Position numbers and translations under genes: made by a program. This document shows positions 14,050 through 22,127 of a DNA stretch of 27,624 nucleotides, piece by piece. The notes beneath the pieces were generated by a model that ran no database searches, was not told where the DNA came from, and saw only the letters and a list, made by a program, of their open reading frames with translations. Numbering within the stretch: the first letter of the stretch is position 1; each line of letters starts with the position of its first letter. The stretch is from a virus, in IMG/VR virus record IMGVR_UViG_3300028812_000015, positions 1-27,624 of that record; one strand, 5' to 3'.

Positions 14050-14519
14050 GGCTCGATCCAGAAACCTACCTGGTCAGAATAGCGGACTTCATGAAGGCGA
14101 ATCTGAACACTCAGATCGCAGCTATGAATACGGAGAAGAACGATTCCATCGTGTTGAATACCGTCAACACCGACGGCTACGCCATCCAGAGCATGAACGA
14201 GGCGATCATGAATTACGATCCCTACATCCTGGTGGGGTTGGACGATATCCAATCTCGCGGAATCGGTCCGGCTGTCGCAAAAACTCTGGTGTTCCAAGTG
14301 ATCATCGTGGTGGCGGATGCCGCTTCCGACTTGAACATGGGACTGCGAATGCTCCGTTACATGCGCGTGATGGAAGATTTCTTTTGCCAGAATTTTAACA
14401 GTATTTTCCCGAGTGCCAAATTTAAAGTGAACAGTTTAGTTCCGGTGGGACCGATCACTTGGAATTCCAATGATCCCTACCGAGCTACAGGAGTAGAGCT
14501 CACCACGGAGTTAGGTTGA
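14046..14519 (+). CDS. Probable tail terminator protein
   Basis: 157 residues of mixed alpha/beta make-up: YLVRIADFMKANLN, YAIQSMNEAIMNYDPYILVGL, TLVFQVIIVVADAASDLNMGLRMLRYMRVMEDFF, VNSLVPVGPITWN. Position between the gpG-like gene and the major tail protein, and length, match tail-terminator proteins (lambda gpU-like) that cap the tail tube. Sequence alone would not identify it. Translation is coupled to the preceding gene through ATGA. Confidence 0.55.
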   Translation: MRLDPETYLVRIADFMKANLNTQIAAMNTEKNDSIVLNTVNTDGYAIQSMNEAIMNYDPYILVGLDDIQSRGIGPAVAKTLVFQVIIVVADAASDLNMGLRMLRYMRVMEDFFCQNFNSIFPSAKFKVNSLVPVGPITWNSNDPYRATGVELTTELG

Positions 14520-14560
14520 GTTTTTAAACAACAAAACGAAAATTTCCAAGGGAGGAAATT

Positions 14561-15448
14561 ATGTCATTGTCAGATCCAAGAATTATATTCGGGATTCACT
14601 CGGTGACCCCTTATTCACGAACGACAGGATTGCCTTACGGCATTCTTCGCGTGTTGGGTGGGTCTTCTCTCGCGCTTTCCGGCGAACTTCAAAAGCTGAT
14701 GGGGGGTTCTTCAAAGTACCCCTGGGCTGTCGAAGATGGAACCATCTCCGCTGAAATGAGTTTGAAGGTGAAGGAATACCCCAGCTTCCTTTTCGAACTC
14801 TTCTTAGGAAAAGCACCGGTCGAAGTGACCACTCCAGACACAGATGGAACCGTTTCCGCAGTCGCCAATAAAAATGGAACCACCATTGCGAATGGTACAA
14901 CTGGGCTGGCTTCTGTTGCTGCCATTCCGTCCACCGGACCAGCGAATTTGAAGTTCGGCAAATACGTATTGAAGGCTACCACCGATGACGATTTGAACAT
15001 TTATTGTTACTCCAACATCGACTTCGCTCGGGGTACCGACGAGAACTACGACGACGATACTTTATTGGTTGGAACAGCGGCGATCGGTGACAGTGGTGCA
15101 ACCGTCGACGTAGCGAGTCTTGGTCTTCAGTTCACAGCTGGCTCAGGTTCAACTGCTTTCACCATCAATGATACAGCCACCTTCGAAGTTCAGCCTCCAT
15201 TCACTAAGACAATGGCTGTTTCCATCGGCTCGAACTCCGATGTCTTCCCTGAGTTCGGAGCTCTTCTTCTGGCTAAACAGCGCTCCAATGGAGAGATGTT
15301 CGAAGTTGACGCACACCGCTGTAAGGGTGTGGGTTTGCCGATCGGTTTTGAAGAAAACGCCTACAGCGAAGCCGAAATTAAAGTGGAATGTTTCTACGAT
15401 TCCCAGTTAGATAAGGTCTTCAGCTTGAGAAATATCACTCCAAGCTGA
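14561..15448 (+). CDS. Major tail (tube) protein
   Basis: 295 residues, strongly beta with Thr/Ala/Gly-rich insertions. IIFGIHSVTPYSRTTGLPYGILRVLGG at the start and FGALLLAKQRSNGEMFEVDAHRCKG followed by FEENAYSEAEIKVECFYD near the end are like tube-forming tail proteins of siphoviruses. The region 95-200 (VANKNGTTIANGTTG ... ATVDVASLGLQFTAG) looks like an inserted surface domain. The ribosome-binding site CCAAGGGAGG is very strong and the gene is followed by its own terminator, as expected for an abundant protein. Confidence 0.75.
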   Translation: MSLSDPRIIFGIHSVTPYSRTTGLPYGILRVLGGSSLALSGELQKLMGGSSKYPWAVEDGTISAEMSLKVKEYPSFLFELFLGKAPVEVTTPDTDGTVSAVANKNGTTIANGTTGLASVAAIPSTGPANLKFGKYVLKATTDDDLNIYCYSNIDFARGTDENYDDDTLLVGTAAIGDSGATVDVASLGLQFTAGSGSTAFTINDTATFEVQPPFTKTMAVSIGSNSDVFPEFGALLLAKQRSNGEMFEVDAHRCKGVGLPIGFEENAYSEAEIKVECFYDSQLDKVFSLRNITPS

Positions 15449-15540
15449 TTTTCGGATAAATCCAATTTTCATGGATTTTAGACACATTGCAAAACCCCGA
15501 GGGTGGAGTTGAAACAAGAGTTCGGCTCCACCCCATTTTT
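15421..15540 (+). terminator. Terminator and two upstream hairpins after the tail tube gene
   Basis: GGGTGGAGTTGAA (15501-15513) pairs with TTCGGCTCCACCC (15521-15533): thirteen pairs including two G-T, loop ACAAGAG, followed by CATTTTT. Two weaker hairpins precede it: CAGCTTG/CAAGCTG (15421-15427/15441-15447), touching the stop codon, and AAATCCA/TGGATTT (15458-15464/15472-15478). The 3' hairpin is a clear rho-independent terminator; the others may protect the abundant message. Confidence 0.8.
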
Positions 15541-15582
15541 CCACTATCTTTTTTAAACAAAGTCAGGGCTATAATCGGGATC

Positions 15583-16122
15583 ATGGAAACGCACCACAAG
15601 GATGAAGGTGTACTCAGTCTCAGTGATTTTCTACCAGAGGCACCTGTATTTGATATTCAAGGGAAGAAGTACGAGCTGAAGATTGTTCGAGTCGGGGATC
15701 GTCCCTGGCTCCAAAATCGATACGGCAAAGATCTCAGCAAATTGGATGAAGCTTTCAAGAATCGGGACTGGGCGGAAATCTGCCTCGTCGTGTTTCACTT
15801 TCTGAAGGACAAATCCGATTTCGAAGCGATCTACGAAGAGGACTACGACGATGACGGAGTGAAGAAAAAACTCTTTGTCACCGGACCTGTCCGACTTCAA
15901 CGTGCTCTTCAAACGCAGGACGAAGCAATTCTCATGCTGGCTGCGATGGTGCAGGCGATTGTCTTGGGGGAACCTAAGCTGAAGCCTCTTGTCGAAGCCG
16001 AGGTAAAAAAAAACCTTCAACAGCTCCAGTCGAACAAGACTGGGGAGAAATTGCCGACGAACTTGCCCATGAATACGGATACACCCCCGACGACATCGCC
16101 AACCTCACCAATCGCCAGTTAG
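15583..16122 (+). CDS. Tail assembly chaperone, short form (G-like)
   Basis: 179 residues from the ATG at 15583 (METHHKDEGVLSL). An upstream TTG at 15487 lies before the terminator and is rejected. An acidic and helical protein: SLSDFLPEAPVFDIQGKKYELKIV, then LQNRYGKDLSKLDEAF and DWAEICLVVFHFLKDKS. Its end (QLQSNKTGEKLPTN...) is low complexity because those bases also encode the GT extension in another frame. It sits between tail tube and tape measure, the constant place of G/GT chaperones, which hold the tape measure during tail assembly. Confidence 0.75.
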   Translation: METHHKDEGVLSLSDFLPEAPVFDIQGKKYELKIVRVGDRPWLQNRYGKDLSKLDEAFKNRDWAEICLVVFHFLKDKSDFEAIYEEDYDDDGVKKKLFVTGPVRLQRALQTQDEAILMLAAMVQAIVLGEPKLKPLVEAEVKKNLQQLQSNKTGEKLPTNLPMNTDTPPTTSPTSPIAS

Positions 16123-16337
16123 TCGGGATGGTGAAGGCCATGAGTAAGCGGACTCATAATCAGTTCGCTGCGGAAGCCGCTCTGCATGGAGTGAAGATTC
16201 CCTTCATTCGATCTGCTGCGGAAGTTGCAGCCAGTGAGCAGGCTCAAGATGTCGAGATCGATCCAGCCGTAGCAGAAAAGGCCATGAAAGAAGCCCAGGA
16301 GCGAGTCCTAGCCCGATTCAGAAAAGCGCGAGGATAA
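15583..16337 (+). CDS. Tail assembly chaperone, frameshifted long form (GT-like)
   Basis: A -1 shift at A AAA AAC (16008-16014) leaves the short frame. The shifted frame reads CCT TCA ACA GCT..., giving DWGEIADELAHEYGYT PDDIANLTNRQLVGMV, then a helical tail to the stop at 16337. This reads like a genuine T domain, whereas the zero frame across the same bases is low complexity. The segment 16128-16337 alone (MVKAMSKRTHNQ...) is the end of this protein rather than a separate gene. In lambda a few percent of ribosomes make GT by the same kind of shift. Confidence 0.82.
16003..16047 (+). promoter_or_regulatory. Programmed -1 ribosomal frameshift signal
   Basis: Zero-frame codons are GTA AAA AAA AAC, containing the heptamer A AAA AAC at 16008-16014. 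A stimulatory hairpin follows after an 11-base spacer: CCAGTC (16026-16031), loop GAACAA, GACTGG (16038-16043), with CTC/GAG able to extend it over a bulge. A weak GAGG lies before the heptamer. Confidence 0.85.
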
Positions 16338-16343
16338 ACGGAT

Positions 16344-18584
16344 ATGTCCAACCTAGTGATCACGATTAGTGCGGATGCGAAAAAGTTTGACGATGCCGTC
16401 AAAGATATCGGGAAAAAAACCGAAGATCTCGAAGGGCAACTCGCAGGAATTGCCAAGATTTCCGGAGCCGCTTTTGCAGGGTTGGTCGCTTCAGCTGGGT
16501 TTGCCGTCAAAGCCTTTGCGGATTCCGAGAAGGCTTCGAAGGGTTTGGAACTCGCCCTCAAGAATCAAGGGATCGCCAGCGACAAGCTGATTGCGAATTA
16601 CAAAGACATGGCCACAGAACTCTCGCTTAAAACCGGGATTGATGACGACGCCCTTGTTTCGGGCGAGGCTGTACTACAAAACTTTCTCGGACAAACGGAA
16701 GCGTCCTCAGAACTGCTCGAGGCCATGGCCAACCTCTCGGTTAAAACAGGAGACGTCGATTCCGCGGCTCAACTCCTCGGTAAAGCGATTAACGGCAATG
16801 TGAAGGTGCTCAAGCAATACGGCATCTCCTTAGATGAGAGCCTCTCTCGGGAAGAGCGGATCGCGAAAATCACCGAAACCGTCAGTCAGAAATTTGGTGG
16901 CTTAGCCGAGTCCGCAAACAAAGGGCTCGGTTCTTTTAAGGGATTAGAAACAGCCTTCGGGAACTTCATGGAAGCGATCGGAGAACGGCTGGCTCCGTTT
17001 GTGACTCAAGCCGTCCTTTCCTTAACGAACTTTTTCAACACTCTGAATGAAAATAAACCCTTGCTCGATTTCGTTTTTGAAGTCGGAAAAATTGCAGCGA
17101 TTGCCACTGGGATGGTGACCGCGCTCGCCACAGCCGGACTGGCCATCGTGAATATTTCCAAGGCCTTTGCCATTGCAGAGGCCGCGGTGACCAGTTTCGG
17201 CTTGGCCTCCAAAGTCGCTGTGGGGGCTACTGGCATTGGATTACTCGTCTTGATTGGGGTGGAGATCTACAATAATTGGAGCAAGATCTTTCCGGTGATT
17301 CAGGCTGTTTACCAAACCTTTGCTGAAAACATCAGTACCATCTCCGGAGGTCTGGGCACGGTTCTGAAGGGGATTGGGAGTTTTGACCTAGCCAAGATCC
17401 AGACCGGGATCAACCAAGTGGGAAGTATTCTAGCCACTGGGTTTAAGAAGATTAAGGATTCCGCACCCAAAGAGGGAGAACTCTCCAGTGCCGTGACAGC
17501 GAGTCCGGAACAGATTGCGGCCGCAAAGAAGGCGAATGAAGAGCTCGTCCAGAATGAGATGCTGAAAAACCAGCGGATCAAAGCCGAAACCGAAGCCATG
17601 CGGCTCACGCTTCAGCAAGCCAGCCAAGCGACGATTGATCTCAAGAAGCAAGAAATCGAAACCTTGAAACTGCTCGAGGGTGAACAGTCAGCCGCACAAC
17701 AGGCAGCCCTTCAAGATCATTTGAATACGATTCGTTCGATGCAAGAAACCCAAGCCGCGATCGAGCGAGATCAGCGACAGATTGCTTTCGATGAACTGCT
17801 TTCCAGTAACTCGAATTATCAGAACTTGTCGAACCAGCAGCAACAGATTTTCCTTCAGACTCGCTTATCTCAGCTTCAAGCGACGATTCAAAGCGAGCGT
17901 ACGATCGAGCGGAAAATGGCCGAGGATCGACTCAGGGAACAAATCGATTCCAACAATCGGTTCCTAGAAAACGAAGAACGATTCAACGTGGTTTATGCGG
18001 GTCTGGTCGAGGCCCAGCAAAGCCGAGTAGTCCAAGGCTACAAGTCGGGATTCACCGAGCTCGGACAGCTCATGAACTCCAAGCAGCGAGCACTCTTTGA
18101 GATCGGGAAAGCCGCGGCCATTGCCAACGTCGTGATTAAAACCGCGGAATCCGCGATGGCGATCTATGCCGGATTCTCGGCGATTCCGATCGTCGGTCCA
18201 GTGCTCGGTCTTGCCGGTGCAGCAGCCGCTGTGGCGTTCGGAGCCGAGCAGATTGCCAACATCTCCTCCGCTGAGCCCAAGCCTGTCGCCATGGCCGAAG
18301 GGGGTCGCGTGACCGGTGGGATTCCTGGCATCGACAGCGTTCCTCTCATGGCTCAACAAAATGAGCTGGTGGTGCCTAGACAAAACTTCAATGAAACCGT
18401 GGAAGCCGTGGCGCTTCAACGTGGCTATCGCCCACCGAGTAGTTCTTCAGGCTCTACGGCTTTTTCTGGAGAGGCTTCTGCAAAGATTGAAATCTCTCTT
18501 ACCGATAACCTCATGGACTTCATTGAGGCCAAACTCGTCGAACGTCAGCGACTGAATATTTCGATTCAAGGAGCTCCTGTATGA
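16344..18584 (+). CDS. Tail tape measure protein
   Basis: 746 residues. Residues 1-45 and 360-500 are coiled-coil-rich. MSNLVITISADAKKFDDAV is a typical tape-measure start. The middle (about 225-310) has hydrophobic segments (IAAIATGMVTALATAGLAIVN, VAVGATGIGLLVLIGVEIY), and a second hydrophobic stretch lies at about 590-640 (IANVVIKTAESAMAIYAGF, VGPVLGLAGAAAAVAFG). The end contains AEGGRVTGGIPGIDSVPLMAQQNELVVPR, common in tape measures. At about 0.15 nm per residue it would set a tail near 110 nm. It is the longest helical gene of the window and follows the chaperones. Confidence 0.88.
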   Translation: MSNLVITISADAKKFDDAVKDIGKKTEDLEGQLAGIAKISGAAFAGLVASAGFAVKAFADSEKASKGLELALKNQGIASDKLIANYKDMATELSLKTGIDDDALVSGEAVLQNFLGQTEASSELLEAMANLSVKTGDVDSAAQLLGKAINGNVKVLKQYGISLDESLSREERIAKITETVSQKFGGLAESANKGLGSFKGLETAFGNFMEAIGERLAPFVTQAVLSLTNFFNTLNENKPLLDFVFEVGKIAAIATGMVTALATAGLAIVNISKAFAIAEAAVTSFGLASKVAVGATGIGLLVLIGVEIYNNWSKIFPVIQAVYQTFAENISTISGGLGTVLKGIGSFDLAKIQTGINQVGSILATGFKKIKDSAPKEGELSSAVTASPEQIAAAKKANEELVQNEMLKNQRIKAETEAMRLTLQQASQATIDLKKQEIETLKLLEGEQSAAQQAALQDHLNTIRSMQETQAAIERDQRQIAFDELLSSNSNYQNLSNQQQQIFLQTRLSQLQATIQSERTIERKMAEDRLREQIDSNNRFLENEERFNVVYAGLVEAQQSRVVQGYKSGFTELGQLMNSKQRALFEIGKAAAIANVVIKTAESAMAIYAGFSAIPIVGPVLGLAGAAAAVAFGAEQIANISSAEPKPVAMAEGGRVTGGIPGIDSVPLMAQQNELVVPRQNFNETVEAVALQRGYRPPSSSSGSTAFSGEASAKIEISLTDNLMDFIEAKLVERQRLNISIQGAPV

Positions 18585-19378
18585 GTTCACAAATTATCTT
18601 TTTCCGAAAAAACGCAGCCGATTACTCAAAGAGTTGGGTCACGGCCACAGCCTCGCAAGGCAATGACTACGCTCGGAACGTTTTAAACAGAAACAATATA
18701 TCGGCTTGGATTACCACCGGCTCAGTGGATGCGGACAACACCACGCTGACCATCAACCTTTCGGATATCCAAGAGGTAACGGACATCCTTCTGTTGAAAC
18801 ACAATTTCAAAGCCTTTACCGTGAAGTACTGGGATGGTTCCGCTTATCAGGATTTTTCTACTCCAATCGTGGAGACGACCAATACGGAAACCTCCAACTC
18901 TTACCAGAGAAGTTCCGTTCAAACGTCTCGCATTCAACTGACCATTACCGGAACCCAAACCCCGGACGTGGACAAGTTCCTTTATCAATTCATCCTTACG
19001 ACTCGAATCGGGAAGCTGGAAAGCTGGCCACAAATTAAAGCACCCGTCCTCAGTCGAAATAAAAGGGTCAGCCAAATGCTTTCGGGGAAGATGAATATCC
19101 AGGAGAATGTGGGGGGATTTTCAACCTCTCTGAATTGGGATTCTTTGTCGATTGATGCCGATCTTGACATTATTGAACAGCTCTTCGATTCCTCGGAAGG
19201 ATTTCTCTACTGGCCTTGTGGAGGAGATGAAGACCAATTCAAAACGCTTCGTCAGGGCTACCGAATGGAAGACATTTTCCTGGTCAAATGTACGAATGAC
19301 TACGCTCCCGAATACAATTCAGGCGTCTACGTCAACGGTATCAAGTTGAGCATGAATCTGGCGGAGGTGATTGATTGA
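18581..19378 (+). CDS. Distal tail-type protein
   Basis: 265 residues. The N-terminal half has a jelly-roll flavour (VTATASQGNDYARNVLNRNN ... WITTGSVDADNTTLTINLSD ... VKYWDGSAYQDFSTP), like galactose-binding/discoidin domains found on tail tips. The C-terminal half (KRVSQMLSGKMNIQENVGGFSTSLNWDSLS ... LDIIEQLFDSSEGFLYWPCGG) resembles Dit-like tail-tip proteins. The order, directly after the tape measure with ATGA coupling, supports a distal tail role. It may attach the tail tip to the tube. Confidence 0.6.
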   Translation: MSSQIIFFRKNAADYSKSWVTATASQGNDYARNVLNRNNISAWITTGSVDADNTTLTINLSDIQEVTDILLLKHNFKAFTVKYWDGSAYQDFSTPIVETTNTETSNSYQRSSVQTSRIQLTITGTQTPDVDKFLYQFILTTRIGKLESWPQIKAPVLSRNKRVSQMLSGKMNIQENVGGFSTSLNWDSLSIDADLDIIEQLFDSSEGFLYWPCGGDEDQFKTLRQGYRMEDIFLVKCTNDYAPEYNSGVYVNGIKLSMNLAEVID

Positions 19379-20610
19379 AAAACAAATGGAGAATTTATCT
19401 CAAGCCGTTTGACTCGGATGGAAATTACACAGACTGGGTTGAAGTCACTGACGACATCATTCTCGATTCTCTGGGTTCGGTGAATTCGGATATCGACAAT
19501 ACGGAGTATGACATCGGGGTGAATCGATTCAGCAACTTCAACATCACCTTCCGCAATGATTCTGGAAAGTACTCAGACGTGGGTGAAGACAAGAGTATCT
19601 TCCGATACAAGCGGTCCGATTCGCTTCTGAAGATCACCTGGGAAATCGAGAATGGTGGACCTTACGTGGGGATTGCCACCTCTGGGAGCGGATACCTTTC
19701 CGAAGAGATCGAAATCTTTCAAGGCCTGCTCAATGATGAAAGTTTAAAAATGGACATCAAAAAGCAGGAGCTCACCTTTACCTGCTTAGGAAGAGAAGCC
19801 ATTTTTCAGAGAACGATTGTCCCGTTCGATACGGTCGACAATGGAGACCTGTATTCTGAAACGCTTTATAAAATCCTTAATCAATCCGCAATTACGAACC
19901 TACTCACGCTCGATGATGCGAACATCGATTGTGGCCTCGATCAAACCATTGATTCGATTGCGAGCCTCCAAAATAAAACCGTTCAAGAAGGATTGAACAA
20001 ACTCCTGCTCGCCAGTAATTCGGTGCTCTATATCGAGAATGGAACCATTTTTATTTCTCCACGTGAGCCAGGGGTGTCGGTGGCGTTTACGTTCTACGGA
20101 CAAGGTTCCCAAGCCGGTCCAGAGAACATTGTGGATCTGAAAAATATTCAAGGGGGGTTGAACAAGACCTTTAACTTCTTCACTTGGAAGGACACGGCAC
20201 TGGTTTCGCAAGATCCGAGCTCGGTCTCCAAGTACGGAGCTCGTAAAAAAGAAGTGTCGTTCGAGTTCACGACCGATGAAACAAAACAACAAAACATTTT
20301 AGATTCGCTGAAAGATGAATTCAAGAATCCACAACAGGAGTTTAATATCACCACGCCGCTGAGTTATCAGTCGCTGGCGGTGAATCTTCTCGACCGCGTG
20401 GCGATTGATTATCCCCGAGTCTACGTGTCTACCGGCAAGCAGATCCCGATCTGTGGAGTGGCGATCTGTGGAGATCCCGAGACGGCCACTCTGCCGAAGG
20501 GACTTTGGGCGTTCACCGTATCCGACGACGATGGCTACAAAGTTTTGGGGAAATCCATCGACATGAAGAACGAGAATATTACGTTTCGGGTCAGGAAGAT
20601 CGAAACCTAG
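19375..20610 (+). CDS. Baseplate hub/tail-tip protein
   Basis: 411 residues from a TTG start that overlaps the previous stop and is preceded by GGAGGTGA. MKNKWRIYLKPFDSDGNYTDW and the beta-rich segment IGVNRFSNFNITFRNDSGKYSD point to a hub-like N-terminus; EIFQGLLNDESLKMDIKKQELTFTCLG and SIASLQNKTVQEGLNKLLLASNSVLYIENGTIFISPRE have the pattern of phage tail proteins with an LysM/hub-like fold (gp27-like). Conserved position three after the tape measure agrees. No enzymatic motif seen. Confidence 0.6.
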   Translation: MKNKWRIYLKPFDSDGNYTDWVEVTDDIILDSLGSVNSDIDNTEYDIGVNRFSNFNITFRNDSGKYSDVGEDKSIFRYKRSDSLLKITWEIENGGPYVGIATSGSGYLSEEIEIFQGLLNDESLKMDIKKQELTFTCLGREAIFQRTIVPFDTVDNGDLYSETLYKILNQSAITNLLTLDDANIDCGLDQTIDSIASLQNKTVQEGLNKLLLASNSVLYIENGTIFISPREPGVSVAFTFYGQGSQAGPENIVDLKNIQGGLNKTFNFFTWKDTALVSQDPSSVSKYGARKKEVSFEFTTDETKQQNILDSLKDEFKNPQQEFNITTPLSYQSLAVNLLDRVAIDYPRVYVSTGKQIPICGVAICGDPETATLPKGLWAFTVSDDDGYKVLGKSIDMKNENITFRVRKIET

Positions 20611-20622
20611 GAAAGGGAAGCT

Positions 20623-21351
20623 ATGGGAACGAACACTTTACCCACCCGAGCCAATGGGCAGTTCATGGATGAAACTTGGTTCGACAAAATTAATGAGGCC
20701 CTGTTCGGAGATCTTGTTCCGAGGAACGCGAGTGGGGTGGCCACCAACAACGCAGGCGCCCTGGGAACCGTGACCTATACCTGGTCCCAAGGGGTGACCT
20801 ACTCAGCCTGGTACCGAGCCTTGAATAATTCGAATGTGATTCGGGTCAAATCGCCCGATTCACTCGCCTCGTCCTACGACCTCATTCTTCCGGAATCCCT
20901 TCCGGCTTCGAAGCTGAATCTCTTTCTCGATGAGAATGGACAGCTCGTCGCCGAAGGAGCCACCCAAGCGATCAGTTCCAGCTCGGGGAACTTCTCCAAT
21001 TCTTCGGGAGACTTTGTTCCGGTGACCAACTTCTCGGTGAACCTGGATGTTCCTGGGGGACGGGATGTGGAGATTTTCGTCATCCCCGATGGGAACACGT
21101 CGAACTCGGCTGCTGTAGGAGGAGAGGTGGCGGACACCCTTTTCCGAGTGATGAGGGATTCGACCGAGGTGGGCCGAATTAAATTCGATCATTTCTTTTC
21201 GTCCGAGGCTGTGAGGTACGCGCCGGGCGTTTTAACCTGGCTCGATATCGAGCCGGCTGCGGGAAATTATGATTACTCGCTCGAAGTGCTCGGGTCTTCG
21301 GCGAATGCGTATGTTCAATATTGTAAAATGGTGGCTCGCTTAGCGTTTTAA
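20623..21351 (+). CDS. Tail-tip or fibre protein, copy A of a tandem pair
   Basis: 242 residues, beta-rich. The N-terminal motif RANGQFMDETWFDKINEALFGDLVPR (about 8-33) is shared with the next two genes. The centre has NNAGALGTVTYTW and RALNNSNVIRVKSPD; the C-terminal half holds VPGGRDVEIFVIPDGNTSNSAAVGG and VQYCKMVARLAF. It lies in the place of tail fibres. Copy B follows 35 bases later and aligns along the whole length. Confidence 0.65.
   Translation: MGTNTLPTRANGQFMDETWFDKINEALFGDLVPRNASGVATNNAGALGTVTYTWSQGVTYSAWYRALNNSNVIRVKSPDSLASSYDLILPESLPASKLNLFLDENGQLVAEGATQAISSSSGNFSNSSGDFVPVTNFSVNLDVPGGRDVEIFVIPDGNTSNSAAVGGEVADTLFRVMRDSTEVGRIKFDHFFSSEAVRYAPGVLTWLDIEPAAGNYDYSLEVLGSSANAYVQYCKMVARLAF
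21312..21335 (+). repeat. 24-bp perfect direct repeat, first copy
   Basis: Identical over 24 bases to 22073-22096, near the 3' ends of the tandem fibre genes and encoding V-QYCKMV. Flanking third codon positions differ strongly, so this patch is far better conserved than its surroundings. Confidence 0.8.
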
Positions 21352-21386
21352 AAAGGCCACAAAGTTTTTTCAAGGAAGGAAAAAAT

Positions 21387-22112
21387 ATGGGTTTAGATAC
21401 CTTAGTCGATCGCGCAGACGATCAAACCATTAGTCAGGACTGGTACAACTCCGTCCACTCAGCCCTGAAAGGAGACTTTGTTCCGAGAGATTCCAGTGGC
21501 GCCCCCACCAACAATGCGGGTGCCTTTGGTTCAACCACTTATACTTGGACCAGGAATGTGGCCTACTCCTACCACCACCGCGCTTTAAACAATTCCAATT
21601 TAGTGCGCGTGAAGGCGCCGGATGACCTTGCTGCCACGATCGATATGATCTGGCCCACCGCTTTGCCCAGTGGAAAGCGCGCGGTCTTCATGGATCAGAA
21701 TGGCCAACTCTATGCGGAGCAAGTGACTCGAACGATCAGTCCGAGCTCAGGTGCTTGGTTTGATTCCACAGGAAGCTTTACCACGGTCACCAATTTCGCC
21801 GTCAGCTTAACGGTGCCTGCCGGAAGAGACGTTGAGGTGTTTGTCATTCCGGATGGGGACACTTCCAATTCCGCAGCGGTCGGAGGACAAGCAGAAGTTC
21901 ATTTCCAACTCCTCCGAGATGCAACAGAAGTCGGCCGAGCCAAGATCGATAACCCTACAACAAGCACACTGATTCGAGTGGGTCCAGGGTGTTTGCGATG
22001 GATCGATGTCAACCCCGGTGCAGGAACTTATCTCTACACCCTCAAGGGCAGAAGCACCACGGACTCGGTGTTTGTTCAATATTGTAAAATGGTGGCGCGA
22101 GTCGCTCCTTAA
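21387..22112 (+). CDS. Tail-tip or fibre protein, copy B of a tandem pair
   Basis: 241 residues, colinear with copy A: RADDQTISQDWYNSVHSALKGDFVPR, NNAGAFGSTTYTW, RALNNSNLVRVKAPDD, VPAGRDVEVFVIPDGDTSNSAAVGG and VQYCKMVARVAP. Most other positions differ, so the duplication is old. A strong AAGGAAGG precedes its start. Divergent copies may assemble as a hetero-oligomer or recognise different receptors. Confidence 0.65.
   Translation: MGLDTLVDRADDQTISQDWYNSVHSALKGDFVPRDSSGAPTNNAGAFGSTTYTWTRNVAYSYHHRALNNSNLVRVKAPDDLAATIDMIWPTALPSGKRAVFMDQNGQLYAEQVTRTISPSSGAWFDSTGSFTTVTNFAVSLTVPAGRDVEVFVIPDGDTSNSAAVGGQAEVHFQLLRDATEVGRAKIDNPTTSTLIRVGPGCLRWIDVNPGAGTYLYTLKGRSTTDSVFVQYCKMVARVAP
22073..22096 (+). repeat. 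24-bp perfect direct repeat, second copy
   Basis: Second copy of the repeat at 21312-21335. Recombination between the two would delete exactly one fibre gene. Confidence 0.8.
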
Positions 22113-22127
22113 GGAAGAGAGGCGAAA

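Noticed and set aside
14018-14398. Charged + strand ORF rich in Arg, His and Gly across the tail terminator region
   Set aside because: Composition typical of a shifted frame (RSR/HRH/GGG runs); it overlaps two well-supported genes.
15487-15582. TTG start at 15487 for the tail chaperone
   Set aside because: It lies upstream of and inside a strong terminator hairpin; the ATG at 15583 lies after it.
16128-16337. Independent 69-residue gene
   Set aside because: The same frame is open further upstream to the slippery site and encodes a domain there, so this is the end of the frameshift product.
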